NCBI RefSeq assembly: GCF_027942865.1
Contig: NC_134515.1
Span: 32,181,449-32,245,448, forward strand
DNA: 64,000 nt
Reading direction: 5' to 3'
From: Odontesthes bonariensis
Taxonomy: Eukaryota > Chordata > Actinopteri > Atheriniformes > Atherinopsidae
Shown piece by piece: positions 43,482-54,473 of the stretch (position 1 is the first letter of the stretch; every line of letters starts with the position of its first letter). The notes beneath the pieces were generated by a model that was given only the letters and a program-made list of their open reading frames with translations, made no database searches and was not told the origin of the DNA. Made by a program: the position numbers and the translations under genes.

Positions 43482-46154
43482 GATTTTAAAGGCATTTTTT
43501 TGCCTTTACTGTGTCTCCTACCTCCTCAGTCAAGGGGGTTGACATTGACTCGATTGTTGACCATTGTAGCGTTACCGGGTATTTATATACCTATTAAATA
43601 TAAGGATTTATGAGATGTTCTTACAGTCTCAAATAAACCTTACCTCGAATTCAGGGGCACCACCAACCTAGGTTTTGACTTAATTTTCAGTCACAGTCAG
43701 GTAGGAAAACTGTTCGAAATCTTACGATCCTGGTGTTAAATTAATATTCAATTAATAGCCTAATCAGTCTCATATCTCGCTACTTTCGTGAAGTTCTCGT
43801 TTGGTTGGACAGACATTACGTAAAGAAAGCATACGACACAATCTGTGATTATAACATATATATAGATATATGAGCTGTTTATTACAATGATATGATCTTA
43901 GACATGAACCTTTAAACAAACAGGAGATGCATGGAATATGGGTGATTATATACAACGCTTAGTGAATATAAAATAAAATATGGGGATGGAGAGATATTGG
44001 ATTTATTCAAATAGTTCAGGTTGGCTGACTATTTGACGCTAAATACTGACATTTCGGATTAATTTATCATTCTGTGAAAGCCTCGAGACATCCATCAAAC
44101 CCACTTTAAGGTGAAAACGGGTCGGTCTTACTGTGCTGAAGTTCTGTTCAGTCGGTTCGGACCATGGTAGCGGCCACGCGGGGTCCGAGGGGACTTCTCT
44201 TCCGCTCTCTGGGCCTTCCTGGCTGTGGTGGCTGACCCTTTTAGTTTCTCAGTTGCTTCTCTTCACAGGGAAACGGGGACGATGATGTCGAGGGCTTTAC
44301 TGTGGGATGATCAGATCCATCGTTGTGTCAGAGTTGGTCCGTTGCTGCTTTCTCTGATGAAGTGAACTTAAGTTCACAGAAGATTAATAAAAGTTTGCTT
44401 GGAGTTGGCTTTCTTGGTAGGAAAAGGTGATGATGGCGTGAAACAGCGGAGGTTAGGACGTGCGACGTAGAAGGACGTGGATGGCGAGGGACGAACACAA
44501 ACACGTAAAACGTGCATCTTCAGAGTATTTCAATCTGTTTCTTTGTTCGGATCTTTCTTTCTCGTCTCCGGGGTCTCACTGGGTTCTGGAGGGTCTCCTC
44601 CGGTCGTCCGCTGCATCGTTATCCACACGTCCTTCCGCTCTCTCCTGAGATTATGGAAAACTCCCAAACTCCGGCGAGCTCTTCTCTTCTGCTTAAACCA
44701 TCTCTAAAAGTCTGTGAGCAGCTGTTTTCTGCTCAAATCTCCTTCTGAAACTCTGGGTTGGAACCCTTCTGGAACAAGATCCAGAGCACAAGAGGGCAAG
44801 AAGGCAAGAGGGCAAGAGGCCTGTGTTTTCCGCTGTTCCGGGTTTTGACTCTCGGAGGCGGGGCTTACACTACTTTTTCAGCCAATGACATGCTTGAACT
44901 GTGTGCATGTCTCTGTAAGGTGATCTGTGCTAGGGGGATTTCTGGATGAGACAAAGAACTCTGTGTTTCTCCATTACTCCCATCTCATAGAACATTTGTC
45001 TCGGTGATTCTGAAAACACCACATCTTGTTAAGATATGCAGATTAAAGATATAACATAGACTTGTAATATAAAGACATCAAAATAACACACATGATAAAG
45101 ACAATTATGACTTTCAAAATTCAGGTGAATATCTATGAAATCGTGACATATGAATTGTGAATTACACAATGCTAATTTCTGTGTTAACAATGGGGACACT
45201 AAACAAATACCAAATAGATACCGAAGGGACATCGTTAAAAGTTACTAGTTGCATATATTTTGTCCATTTTACTGAGTCCTCTGGGATTTAGATGTTCAAC
45301 TAATCAACACTGCAGACCACTAGGGGGCAATGTGGTTCCATCAGGCAGGTTGGGCATTTTCCACCAAAATCAGTTCTTTGTCAATATTTAAGCCAGAATC
45401 GTACAAATTGTCTCTATATGCGTCTTGTGATCAAGCTGGAAACCTGAAAGAAATTGTACACGGTTATCAAACACATTTAATATAGTTTTAAGATTTGACT
45501 AAAAGTGAGTCTTCTCAGTTCGTATGTATAGCCATCTGGTCGGTCTGATGGTGAAGAGGGGTGTTAAAGTGTCAACTTTCGAGTTATGGTCTAGATAAGA
45601 TAGTAAGTGTCCCACTTTTCCAAGAGTGAGTTCTTTGTTCATTCGAGTTTTCCAATTTTAATGGCAAGTGTCTGTTGGAGTTCGACTCCCCAAAAGCTCT
45701 TAAGGGTGTTGTAAATTAGGCAGTTTCTGTCTCTTTTTCCTTTGTGGAAAGAAAATGAAGATCTGGTTTATATCCACATACGTAAACATCCCCCACAGGA
45801 ATGTTGGTTTTGTCAAAGTTTGAAAAACTCTTAATCCACACGGCACTGTGACTGCTACACCATCATCCACTCCATGTTGTGATGTCCCATAAGGGCAATG
45901 ATGATGATTACTACATTTCCTTGAGATATAAGCTAGTTTAATCACAGGAATGATAAGGACACTGTACATAGTTTTGTCTGTATGTTGTTATTAAGGGTCC
46001 ACTGTTTGTCTAGATCTACTGCCTAATTTTGCTTGCAACTAGTTTTAGAGGATATCTACTCCTCATCTTTAAGGTGCGAGTTAACTTTTTGTTGTGAAAC
46101 TGACTGATTATGGACAGTGGCAATCAGTTTTTCACGAAGACATTTCCTTGCCAG
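43482..46154 (+). other. Rest of SAM-gene intron
   Basis: No exon is recognised. Sequence at about 44100-44960 is GC-richer and full of short open frames; it resembles leader-like repeat DNA but no family is assigned. An ATATATAGATATATGA tract lies near 43857. Confidence 0.35.
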
Positions 46155-46253
46155 ATGCCAGGACCAGCACTAGCCCCAGAACCAGATGCTTTCACCTTGT
46201 CCCCAAGCAGTTCCTCACAACAGAGTGTAAGACTGGAGAAAAAAGGCATATTT
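46155..46253 (+). CDS. SAM-domain gene, linker exon
   Basis: The acceptor is ACATTTCCTTGCCAG and the donor ATATTT|GTAAGT. The 33 codons read MPGPALAPEPDAFTLSPSSS and end in EKKGIF. This is a Pro/Ser-rich linker between the SAM domain and the conserved body. Phase 0 at both ends. The initial ATG is probably internal, since the SAM exon splices onto it in phase; translation from it or from the upstream in-frame ATG at 46110 would give a SAM-less form. Confidence 0.65.
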
Positions 46254-46584
46254 GTAAGTATTTTCTTTCTACTATATAATCATTAATTGCCTTTTTTTGG
46301 AGTAATCTCAAGGCTATACTGGGTGTGAAAATGTAGTGTTTAATTCAATTTTAAAGGAGAACACTGGCACGTTTTGACTTAAATCACTCTGTTAAAGGTC
46401 TTTGAGTGCTAGAAAGTGGAGTGTAGCTTCTTCAGTGGCACAAAAGAGCTGTTTACTTTGACATTAGAATTTTTACCAGGTAAAGGAGGGGTAAATCACC
46501 GCACACTGGTCTTCTTTGCTGGTATTTTATTTTATTTGGTGAACAACGCGTTTCGCTGTTGCTTCATTAGATTAGAATTTTTAC

Positions 46585-46640
46585 GTTACATTACATTTAG
46601 CAGATGCCTTTTATCCAAAGCGACTAACATTAGCTACTTT
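46585..46640 (+). mobile_element. LINE/SINE tail fragment (TTACATTTAGCAGA type)
   Basis: TTACGTTACATTACATTTAG and CTTTTATCCAAAGCGACTAA form the 3'-tail motif found in many fish LINEs and their SINEs. The L2-type LINE at 48973 carries the same motif. Only the tail is present. Confidence 0.6.
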
Positions 46641-46840
46641 GCCTGACCAGCCATGTTATCTCAGCTGAGGTAGCACCGATTTGTTGCATTTTTTGACAAC
46701 GGACAGTACACAAAGACCTTTAGCACTGGAACATAGGTCCAAACATGCTGGCATTCTCCTCCTTCAATGGAAATCACTATGTCCAGTGTAGCCAAAGAAT
46801 GACTGTCCCAACACTGTGTTCCTCCTTTTTTCACTGATAG

Positions 46841-46980
46841 AATGTACGGGAAATTCTCAATGAAATACCTGATGGCCGAGATTTGGTAATCAGCCTTGAA
46901 AATGGCATTATATCCCACACCCAGAGATTGTCCATGGTCCGGATCTTGGTGTCCCACTTGATGCAGCGCTTTGGCGAGAA
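46841..46980 (+). CDS. SAM-domain gene, body exon 1
   Basis: After TTTTTTCACTGATAG it reads NVREILNEIPDGRDLVISLE and then TQRLSMVRILVSHLMQRFGE, ending GAGAA|GTGAGT. The SLENG.....QR...VRILVSHL segment is a conserved feature of a multi-copy teleost family of SAM-domain proteins, as remembered. It ends with two bases that join the next exon to give the codon AAC. Confidence 0.75.
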
Positions 46981-47247
46981 GTGAGTATCTCACTTATGGC
47001 CTCTGACCATTTGTCCTTTGGCACCCCCCATGATGTGTCTTGTCACTTTTTTCAGTTTGTGTAGGCCTATCAGTATTTTCTGAACAGATTGAACACACTT
47101 TTAAAAAATACCCTGATAATACCGAAAACCATGATAATTTCGTACACTATAACTGTGAGGTTAAATTTTCACACCGTTATATCCCTACTGCACACATGTA
47201 AGGTAATATATCTTTCTTTTCTTTTTTAGCCCAGCTTCGACTATTAA

Positions 47248-48408
47248 CCCATTGACGCCGGATGTTGCGTAGCGCAACATTGCCCCTAACGCCGGTTGTT
47301 GCGTAGCGCAACATTGTTCATTTATCATTATTTTCAAGACGCATGCAGCATGTAATGCACAATAATTGGTTCAAATACACATGAGGTGGGTGTTTTCGAT
47401 TAGCCTGTTCTGCAATTGTGCGTTTGTAGCTAATTTGACAGCTCGGCTACAATGGCTGCGGTTAACGAGACATACTGTGACAGCGATGGAAGTGATGTGG
47501 AGTTGGAAGGGAATGATCAACAGAATTTATTAGAGGAAGAGAGGCAGTCCGCTGGATTTCGCACCCGACGTCAACAAAAGTTTACTCGTACACCGGGGCT
47601 GAAGGTGCCAATATCTGAAGATGCAACTAGTCCTTTAGTGTTCTCGCATATTTTCACTGATGAAGTTTGGGATATGTTGGTGACACAGACAAACTTATAT
47701 GCGGATCAGGCGCGCGGCCACACACCATCCAACTCGAAGTGGAGCCCCGTGTCAAAGCAGGAGATGAAATCTTTCATCGGTCTCTGCCTAATTTTTGGAA
47801 TAATCAAACTACCAACTCGCCGGGATTACTGGAGGCAGAGCAAGTGGCTGTATCAGACAAATGTAGCCCGAGTGATGGCACGAGATCGTTTCGACATGAT
47901 CTGGAGGTAATTATTTATTCTTGCGCTGCATTCTGACGACTTCTCATTCTTCTTTGAGTGGCGTTGGCCTTATGTCAAAAAAAAGAGAGCCCGGTGCGAA
48001 TTACTGCAGTATGACAACTATGATGTTTTAGAAGTCGTGTCACTGAAGTATACAGTATAACTGCACAATGCAAGATATATTGCAGGGTTTTTTATCATTC
48101 ATTATTATTGCTGATATTATGATTATGATTTAGTTATAGTATAGTAACAGTATAGTAATAGTAGTATAATAAATAGCAGCATTGGGTATTATCCTGAATC
48201 ATAAAGCAAAACTACATGAACCAAATGTCCAACATTGATAAAAAAAAAAAGTAATACAATCCAGCCAGCGAAAAAAAATTGAATTTTTCTTAGGTGTTTT
48301 CAATAAATTGTTTTTAGTTCAAAAAACCCTCAGGCATTGGGGACCTTTTCTAAAAACTGGCTTAGGCATTGAGCAGCCTTTTTTGCAGGTGCTTTAGGCG
48401 CCAATGGG
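47248..48408 (+). mobile_element. piggyBac transposon derivative (1161 bp)
   Basis: The termini are CCCATTGACGCC and, inverted, CCCATTGGCGCC, and TTAA flanks both sides (47244-47247 and 48409-48412). TTAA targeting with precise ends is the piggyBac hallmark. Just inside the left end, TGTTGCGTAGCGCAACA occurs twice as a self-complementary hairpin motif (47263-47279 and again from about 47297), resembling subterminal transposase-binding repeats. Only the N-terminal transposase frame is kept. Confidence 0.9.
47452..47910 (+). CDS. piggyBac transposase N-terminal fragment (152 aa)
   Basis: The frame starts MAAVNETYCDSDGSDVELEG (acidic leader). It continues through TPGLKVPISEDATSPLVFSH, FTDEVWDMLVTQTNLYA and FIGLCLIFGIIKLPTRRDYW to DRFDMIWR. 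The F....LWD...TN.YA and MG....P....YW spacing is the N-terminal and dimerisation region of piggyBac transposases. The DDD catalytic part and the C-terminal Cys-rich domain are deleted. The frame reads AG|GTAATT before its stop, which could be a splice donor. The remaining element is non-coding, so it is non-autonomous. Confidence 0.8.
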   Translation: MAAVNETYCDSDGSDVELEGNDQQNLLEEERQSAGFRTRRQQKFTRTPGLKVPISEDATSPLVFSHIFTDEVWDMLVTQTNLYADQARGHTPSNSKWSPVSKQEMKSFIGLCLIFGIIKLPTRRDYWRQSKWLYQTNVARVMARDRFDMIWR

Positions 48409-48485
48409 TTAAGGCAGAGCTGGCATCTTCAGTAGTGGAGCAATTTCCTTGTCTCAAGGACACTGAAGGCACTGGCTATGTAACC

Positions 48486-48495
48486 ACCCCCCCCC

Positions 48496-48527
<32 letters not shown>

Positions 48528-48528
48528 C
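48486..48528. repeat. Poly-C and (GCC)n repeat
   Basis: A C-run passes directly into about ten GCC units, beginning a few bases after the donor of the SAM-gene exon ending at 48479. Other frames read poly-Gly or poly-Ala, but it lies in an intron. Confidence 0.9.
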
Positions 48529-49365
48529 TCTGACATGCAATCGCCCTGGACGCTCGTTGAACAGAGCGTCGCTTTGGACAGACAGGTTTCACAAGCAACC
48601 TCTCCCCACACCACTCTCTCTCTCGTGCCTGCGCAGTCGAAAGGTGCAAGGTGCACGAGTTATTTTATTGCCTGCACGCTCTCACTCGCATTGAAAAAAA
48701 AAAAAAAAAAACTCCCTCGAATAGTCTAAAATCCGGGATATTTTATCCGACTCGCGGGCATCCGTGATAACTATCAATATCAGGGAGACTCCCGGACCTT
48801 CCGGGAGACTTGGGATGTCTGTGTAAGTTATGTTTAACTACACCAACACATAATTTCTCTAGCTTAAAGTTGAGTCTACTAAATTAAATTTTAACAATAG
48901 GATGAGTCGTTATAGTAGGCTAGGTCTAAACCACATTCTGGATAACTTCAGCTTAATAGGCTTCAATAACAAATGTTACATTACATTACATTACATTACA
49001 TTACATTACATTACATTACGGTCATTTTGCAGACGCTTTTAACCAAAGCGACTTACAGTAAGTGCGTTCAACATCGGTGGGCAAAAGAACTTCAGGTCAC
49101 AAGAAATCATAAGTGCATTTCCTTCCAATACCAAACAGCTAAGAGCAAAACTAGTGCTAGAGTAAGTGCGATAAGTCAGATACCTCAGCCTCTCACCAAC
49201 TGCACACCAGTCACAGCGGGGTGGGGATGCAAACCCTGGTTCGGGTAGGGGAAGAAATAAAAGAGGTAAGAAAAGCAGGAATGGGATTCAAACCCTGGTT
49301 CGGGTAGGGGGTAATGAAAATATAGAGGGTGCCAGTGGTGGAGGAAACAATAAGTGCGTAAGGAA

Positions 49366-50706
49366 CTAGGACGGATCAGGGTAGTGTTTCCTGAAGAGGT
49401 GGGTTTTCAGCCTGCGGCGAAAGATGGGCAGCGACTCAGCTGTCCTGATATCAGTCGGGAGATCGTTCCACCATCGGGGTGCAAGAACAGAGAAAAGCCG
49501 TGACCGTGTCGATCGTGCGCAGGGACCCCTGAGTGACGGGGGAGCCAGGCGCCTGGTGGCCGCAGAGCGAAGTGGTCGGGCGGGGGTGTAGGGCTTGACC
49601 ATAGCCTGGAGGTATGAAGGAGCTGTTCCTTCCACTGCCCTGTAGGCCAGCACCAGAGTCTTAAACTGGATGCGAGCAGCTACAGGAAGCCAGTGTAGAG
49701 AGCGGAGAAGGGGAGTGGTGTGGGAGAACTTGGGGAGGTTGAACACCAGACGAGCAGCAGCTTTCTGAACCAGCTCCAGAGGTCTGATGGCAGAAGCCGG
49801 GGCGCCAGCAAGGAGGGAGTTGCAGTAGTCCAGGCGGGAGATGACAAGAGCCTGGATGAGCACCTGTGCTGCCTTGTCGGTGAGGATGGGGCGAATCCTC
49901 CGGATATTGTAGAGGAGGAATCGGCAGGAACGGGTCACTGATGCGATGTTTGGCGAGAACGACAGTTCGTCGTCCAGGGTCACACCCAGATTCCTCGCGG
50001 TCCGGGTTGATGTCACCACAAAGTCATCCATGGTGATGACCAGGTCTCTGAATGGGCAGCCCTTCCCCGGGAGAAACACCAGCTCAGTCTTGTCCAGGTT
50101 GAGCTTAAGGTGGTGCATCGACATCCACCCCGAGATGTCTGCCAGGCACGCAGCAATGCGTGCTTCCACTTGGGTGTCAGAAGGGGGAAAAGACAGAATC
50201 AGCTGGGTGTCGTCTGCATAGCAGTGGTAGGAAAAGTTATGGGAGTGGATGACAGAACCAAGAGATGATGTGTAGAGGGAGAAAAGAAGAGGACCCAGGA
50301 TCGAACCTTGGGGAACCCCGGTGGTGAGCCTACGTGGCTTCGACACAGACCCTCTCAGTGTGACCTGGTAGAAGCGATCTGTCAGGTAGGATGAGAACAT
50401 GGAGAGTGCAGAGCCCGAAACCCCCATTCCCTCCAGGGTAGAGAGAAGGATGTCGTGGTTCACTGTGTCAAATGCTGCAGAAAGGTCCAGGAGAATCAGG
50501 ACAGAGGAGAGAGAGTTAGCTCGAGCAGTTTGGAGTGACTCAGTTACTGCTAGGTGGCCCACCTTGAACCCGGACTGGTAGGGATCCAAGAGGTTGTTCT
50601 GGTGGAGGTAAGAGGACAGTTGTTTAAAGACAGCACGTTCAAGAGTTTTGGACAGAAAGGGTAGAAGGGATGTAATGTCTGTAATTCTTGATCTCTGAAG
50701 GGTCAA
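49366..50706 (-). CDS. L2-type LINE reverse transcriptase (446 aa)
   Basis: Reverse transcriptase of a target-primed LINE. Motifs in order: FLSKTLERAVFKQL near residue 17, YQSGF near 43, LLDLSAAFDTVNH near 72-84, GVPQGSILGPLLF near 130-142, the catalytic YADD near 163-166, and LNLDKTE near 202. The C-terminal DYCNSLL, HWLPV and NDLP motifs follow. All catalytic aspartates are present and the frame has no internal stop, which suggests a fairly young copy. It is separated from its upstream linker frame by a frameshift near 50706-50890. Confidence 0.85.
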   Translation of the reverse strand: MTLQRSRITDITSLLPFLSKTLERAVFKQLSSYLHQNNLLDPYQSGFKVGHLAVTESLQTARANSLSSVLILLDLSAAFDTVNHDILLSTLEGMGVSGSALSMFSSYLTDRFYQVTLRGSVSKPRRLTTGVPQGSILGPLLFSLYTSSLGSVIHSHNFSYHCYADDTQLILSFPPSDTQVEARIAACLADISGWMSMHHLKLNLDKTELVFLPGKGCPFRDLVITMDDFVVTSTRTARNLGVTLDDELSFSPNIASVTRSCRFLLYNIRRIRPILTDKAAQVLIQALVISRLDYCNSLLAGAPASAIRPLELVQKAAARLVFNLPKFSHTTPLLRSLHWLPVAARIQFKTLVLAYRAVEGTAPSYLQAMVKPYTPARPLRSAATRRLAPPSLRGPCARSTRSRLFSVLAPRWWNDLPTDIRTAESLPIFRRRLKTHLFRKHYPDPS

Positions 50707-50882
50707 GAGCTGGTTTCTTTAGAAGAGGAGTGACTCTGGCAGTCCTGAAAGCAGAAGGAAAGAGCCTGATGTCAAAGATGTGTTAATGAGGTGGGTCAGG
50801 TAAGGAAGAAGATCAGGTGCAGCAGAATGAAGGAGAGGGGAAGGGACTGGGTCAAGGGAACATGTGGTGGGGCGGCTGGATG

Positions 50883-51473
50883 TTACAAGGTGAAGGACCT
50901 CATTTGCAGAGAGGGGAGAGAAGTGGGACAGAGAGGGAGGTGAGGGAGAAGGTGGTAGGGAGGGAGGAGTGGAGGGCGACAGGTGTGGGTGGTGTGGACA
51001 GCTGGGAGGTGAGGGAAGGAAGATCGGATATCGTTAACCTTCTTGTCAAAGAAGTCGGCGAAATCGTCAGGGAGGAGGGAGGAGGAGGGGAGAGGGGGTG
51101 GGGGTTGGAGGAGGGATGAGAAAGTTTGGAAGAGTTTTTTGGGGTTGGAAGCAGAAGTTTGAATTTTGTTACAGAAGAAGGCAGTTTTTGCAGCAGAGAG
51201 AGAGGAGGAAAAAGTGGAAAGCAAGGACTGGAAGGTAAGAAGGTCTTCAGGAAGTTTACTTTTCCTCCATTTGCACTCGGCCGCCCTCACGCTCCGCCTC
51301 TCAGTACGCACTGAGTCCGACAGCCAAGGGCCAGGTGGAGCTGAGCGTGCAGGCCTGGAGGTGAGGGGACAGAGTTTGTCTAGAGAGGAGGACAGGGTGT
51401 TCAGTTCTAACCATTTCTGAACTGTCAAATACCTCATGCTTTGTGGAGATGATCGTCTTTGCTGTCCTTTCAT
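50883..51473 (-). pseudogene. L2-type LINE linker fragment
   Basis: The frame reads ELNTLSSSLDKLCPLTSRPA, then PWLSDSVRTERRSVRAAECK, a Ser/Leu-rich helix with SLLSTFSSSLSAAKTAFF, poly-Pro and DDFADFFDKKVNDIRSS. This is the region between endonuclease and reverse transcriptase of L2-type ORF2. It is open but out of frame with the reverse transcriptase and truncated at its start. Confidence 0.75.
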
Positions 51474-51651
51474 ACTTAGTTAATACCATTGCATATACTG
51501 TTTTTATTGTTTGTTTTGGAAAATAAATGCTGAAATGTTATGGAAATTCACAAAGACGTCATGGAAATTCATTGATATAGTAATCTTCAAATCTCCTCTA
51601 CATAGTACATCTGCCTGAATTCAACTTTTGTTTATTTTAAAACAATGCTAG

Positions 51652-51817
51652 GATGCATGGTTCACCGCATCCAGGAACCATAGACCTGCTACAGGCTTTC
51701 TCGAAGAGCGCCTACGCAATGTCCGAAAAAGGCTTCACAAGGGCAGACGGCAGAGTTCGACACCCCAAGCAGCTCTTCAAAAAGACTCACTGCCACAGAC
51801 CTCAGCAATTTTACCAG
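51652..51817 (+). CDS. SAM-domain gene, body exon 3
   Basis: AATGCTAG precedes DAWFTASRNHRPATGFLEER and then LRNVRKRLHKGRRQSS; the donor is CCAG|GTACAA. The HRPATGFLEERLRN(V/I)RKRL block is the family's most recognisable signature: a basic segment after two aromatic residues, suited to nucleic-acid binding. The remainder is Gln/Ser-rich. It starts in phase 0 from the exon ending at 48479 and ends with one base. Confidence 0.75.
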
Positions 51818-52566
51818 GTACAACAACATAGGCCACAGAGGATATGTGAGGGAGATTTTGGTGGTAAAGTAAAATACCAGTGTCAGGACTTTGTATGAGC
51901 TCTTCCATTTGCTCTCTATGCTCTTCTATAGTCTTCTCTGGTCAAATTTTGAAATGTAGGTCTACTCCCTAAATTTTGTCAAGGGGTTCTTTTCTGATGA
52001 ATTTTTACTTGCCTCGTGAGTTCCTTTGACCACATGTTATTTCGAAAAGGTAATAAAGGGATGAGCCCATACAAAGTCAGTGGAGCAGCTTTTGTCCTTT
52101 TTGAGGTAACTCGAGGGGGACTGTTTCCAACTCCTAAAGCCCTCTGGTTTTGATGTTCTAAAATGGGGGGGGGTTACAGAGTTGGGAGGGGATATTACTT
52201 GCAAGCTTTTGTTGTGTTTCGATGACAACCAGTATTAACTTCTTAGGCCATTAGATGTCTGTCTGCCGTGTGCATGCTAACATGCAATTTATACATTTTG
52301 GTATTTCAGTACAAACTGTATAATTGGCTAATGCGTGCATGTGGCAATTTTTGCTGAAGTATGGCGATATTGGAAAGAAAGTAGATTAGTTGGATAGCAT
52401 TATAGCATCAAAGCCTGGTTGGAGTTTTCAGTTTTCCAGTCTAGGTTTATGTAATTCACAAAAGTATAGTCAAAGTAATAAACAAACACATTCTTTCCAA
52501 GAGTGTTTTTCAATTTTGTTTTGTTTTGTGTCAACTTAATTTCTTCTGTCTCCAGCATAACACCAG

Positions 52567-52742
52567 AAAGAGCCGTGGAGCTGGCTGAGTGGCTGAGAAA
52601 CAATATATACCCGTCATCGCAAGTAGCAGAGTTTATGCTTGAAACTGCTGTCCACAGAGCCCAGTGGATAAGGGCAAATGGAACCAAGCCAATACATGAG
52701 ATTTGCAGAGGATTTCCACGCTTGGTGGAGACATCTGGTATG
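52567..52742 (+). CDS. SAM-domain gene, body exon 4
   Basis: The phase from the previous exon selects the acceptor ATAACACCAG at 52566 over the stronger-looking CTGTCTCCAG at 52554; the latter would give an immediate stop. It encodes ERAVELAEWLRNNIYPSSQV and then HRAQWIRANGTKPIHEIC, ending GGTATG|GTAGGT in phase 0. Helical, without catalytic motifs. Confidence 0.7.
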
Positions 52743-52888
52743 GTAGGTTTCCTCACCCGTAATATTACACACAGTTTTCAAGATCTTTCATGTAATGGCG
52801 AGACCTATGAATAATGTATGATTTATGGCTTTACACTATTCAACCAAAATTAGTAATTGTGACATCCATTTGTGACATCCCCATGTAG

Positions 52889-53033
52889 ATCTCCCAGGAT
52901 TTCTCCATGTTACAGCCAGACGCGACAAACAAATTGATATCCAACTGGACACACTTTACTGAGAAGATTATTGACATGGCTGGGAAGGACAAGATTGGGG
53001 ACCTACTCATCAACATTGACAGCCTCTCTGAAG
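52889..53033 (+). CDS. SAM-domain gene, body exon 5
   Basis: CCCCATGTAG precedes ISQDFSMLQPDATNKLISNW, followed by FTEKIIDMAGK and LLINIDSLSE; the donor is GAAG|GTATAA with one base left over. The ISQDF...L.......L...W pattern recurs in this gene family. Confidence 0.75.
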
Positions 53034-54473
53034 GTATAACATGTATCTATTAGATTAGACATTGAGACTTACAGCTAGGCCTGGGCGATTTCGATTTTAT
53101 TCGCAATGTGAAAAAAATCTACGATACGAGAAATAACACTTTCGATTGCCCCAGGATAAGCTGACGCCTTCAAAAAAAAAAAAACACCACAGTTTCCACA
53201 GACACGTGAATAGCCAATCATAACTAAACAATGCCGCACGTAACCAATCAGTTGAAAGAGTGTCACCTTGGGTTGTGCACACATGCTGCACACACATATG
53301 AGACGCGGCGGCACTGACAGCAGTAGGAGCAGAGTACAGACCTAGATTAAACTAGGTCTGTGGAGCGGAGCAGCAGTAGCTTAGTTCTGATGAAGATTGC
53401 AGCAAGGCATTTCTCCATCCAAACCGTCAAACTAAAGCTTTATTTGGACGCGACTAGTTTTATGGGAACGCACCATGTCAGTAAAGATAGCAGAGTATTT
53501 CTATTAACTTCGCCGACAGTTTCAATTCCTGTGAAATGGCCCGGAGAAATTATCCTAATATGCTACTAATCCACTGCAAATGCGACCATTTGTTAAGATG
53601 TCTGTCTAGCCCCGTAGCATTTTTAAATCCCTGGCTGCGTACGCAGCCAAATATTGGTAAACACTGAAATGTATGTATATTGTGGAGATGGCACGCATGT
53701 GAGGACAAGACAGTCGATCCCTACGGTGCTTGATGATTTACCCTCTGCGCTACCCAGATCGGCCATCAAGCGAACGTCCTCCCTGCTTATTATATTGTCC
53801 AAGACTGGACTTTGTTAAGTTATTTGTTCATTAAGAAGGAACAAGACGATTTTTGTTTTGCTGTTGTCTTGGAAATGTCTTGGAGAATTTGGACGTGTCT
53901 AGGCCTAATGTAGGCCTGCTCTGCATTTGCCATGTTGTTGTTGTTTTTTTTAAACAGAAAATTAAAAAAATATGTAAAAATCAATATAAAATCTGGCTCA
54001 AGGACTACCCATATTCTAGTATGGCAAGTGACCATAACCGGTGGTGTGTGAGGAAAACTAAATTGTCAAATTTGAAAGTGCTGTCAGAACTGGTGTGCAG
54101 AGGCCCTTAACATTCGATATCACTCCGCATGGAATCAGTTGTTGCAAACTGTGGCAAGGGTTCCATCTTTGAATAAATGATATTGGGAAAACATTATCAA
54201 ACGGGCTTAGAAACAGCAATAAGCCACTAGAGACCTTGAGTTAAACTGTTTTTACAATGGCTAAGGAGGTTTAATGGCATTCCTATGACACCTCTGAGAA
54301 CTCCTTAAGGACAATTCCAAGTTGTCATGAGAAAAAAGTCTGTGCATACTCTCTAAAACAAAAACTATATTGTGATTTGTTGAAAAGTTTTTTGTTTACT
54401 ATTGGTTGCAATGTCAACATCAGAGTTTGATTTTGATTCTTCTGTTCTTTAATCTCCATTTTAAATGTTCCAG
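53034..54473 (+). other. SAM-gene intron with degenerate repeat
   Basis: Apart from AGGCCTGGGCGATTTCGATT at 53077-53100, which resembles the terminus of a hAT-type repeat, nothing is recognised. A second end and target duplication were not found. Confidence 0.35.

Larger units (their letters stand above)
47230..48479 (+). pseudogene. SAM-domain gene, body exon 2 split by piggyBac
   Basis: The exon starts after CTTTTTTAG at 47230 and runs 18 bases to ATTAA (47247). It resumes at 48413 with GGCAGAGCTGG and ends TAT|GTAACC. Without the inserted element and one TTAA copy it is 85 nt, encoding NPASTIKAELASSVVEQFPC and LKDTEGTGY in phase with both neighbours. The insertion point is the TTAA formed by the codons ATT AAG. 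A transcript that kept the insert would meet stop codons, so this allele of the gene is disrupted unless the element is removed. Confidence 0.8.
48973..51480 (-). mobile_element. L2-type LINE with (TTACA)n tail
   Basis: The element runs right to left and ends in (ATTAC/TTACA)n at 48973-49018, after AAGCGTCTGCAAAATGACC (inverted). It keeps the linker between endonuclease and reverse transcriptase (PWLSDSVRTERRSVRAAECK, KKVNDIRSSF) at 51473-50883 and a long reverse-transcriptase frame at 50706-49366. The endonuclease is missing, so it is 5'-truncated near 51480. It lies in the SAM-gene intron between 48480 and 51651. Confidence 0.85.
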
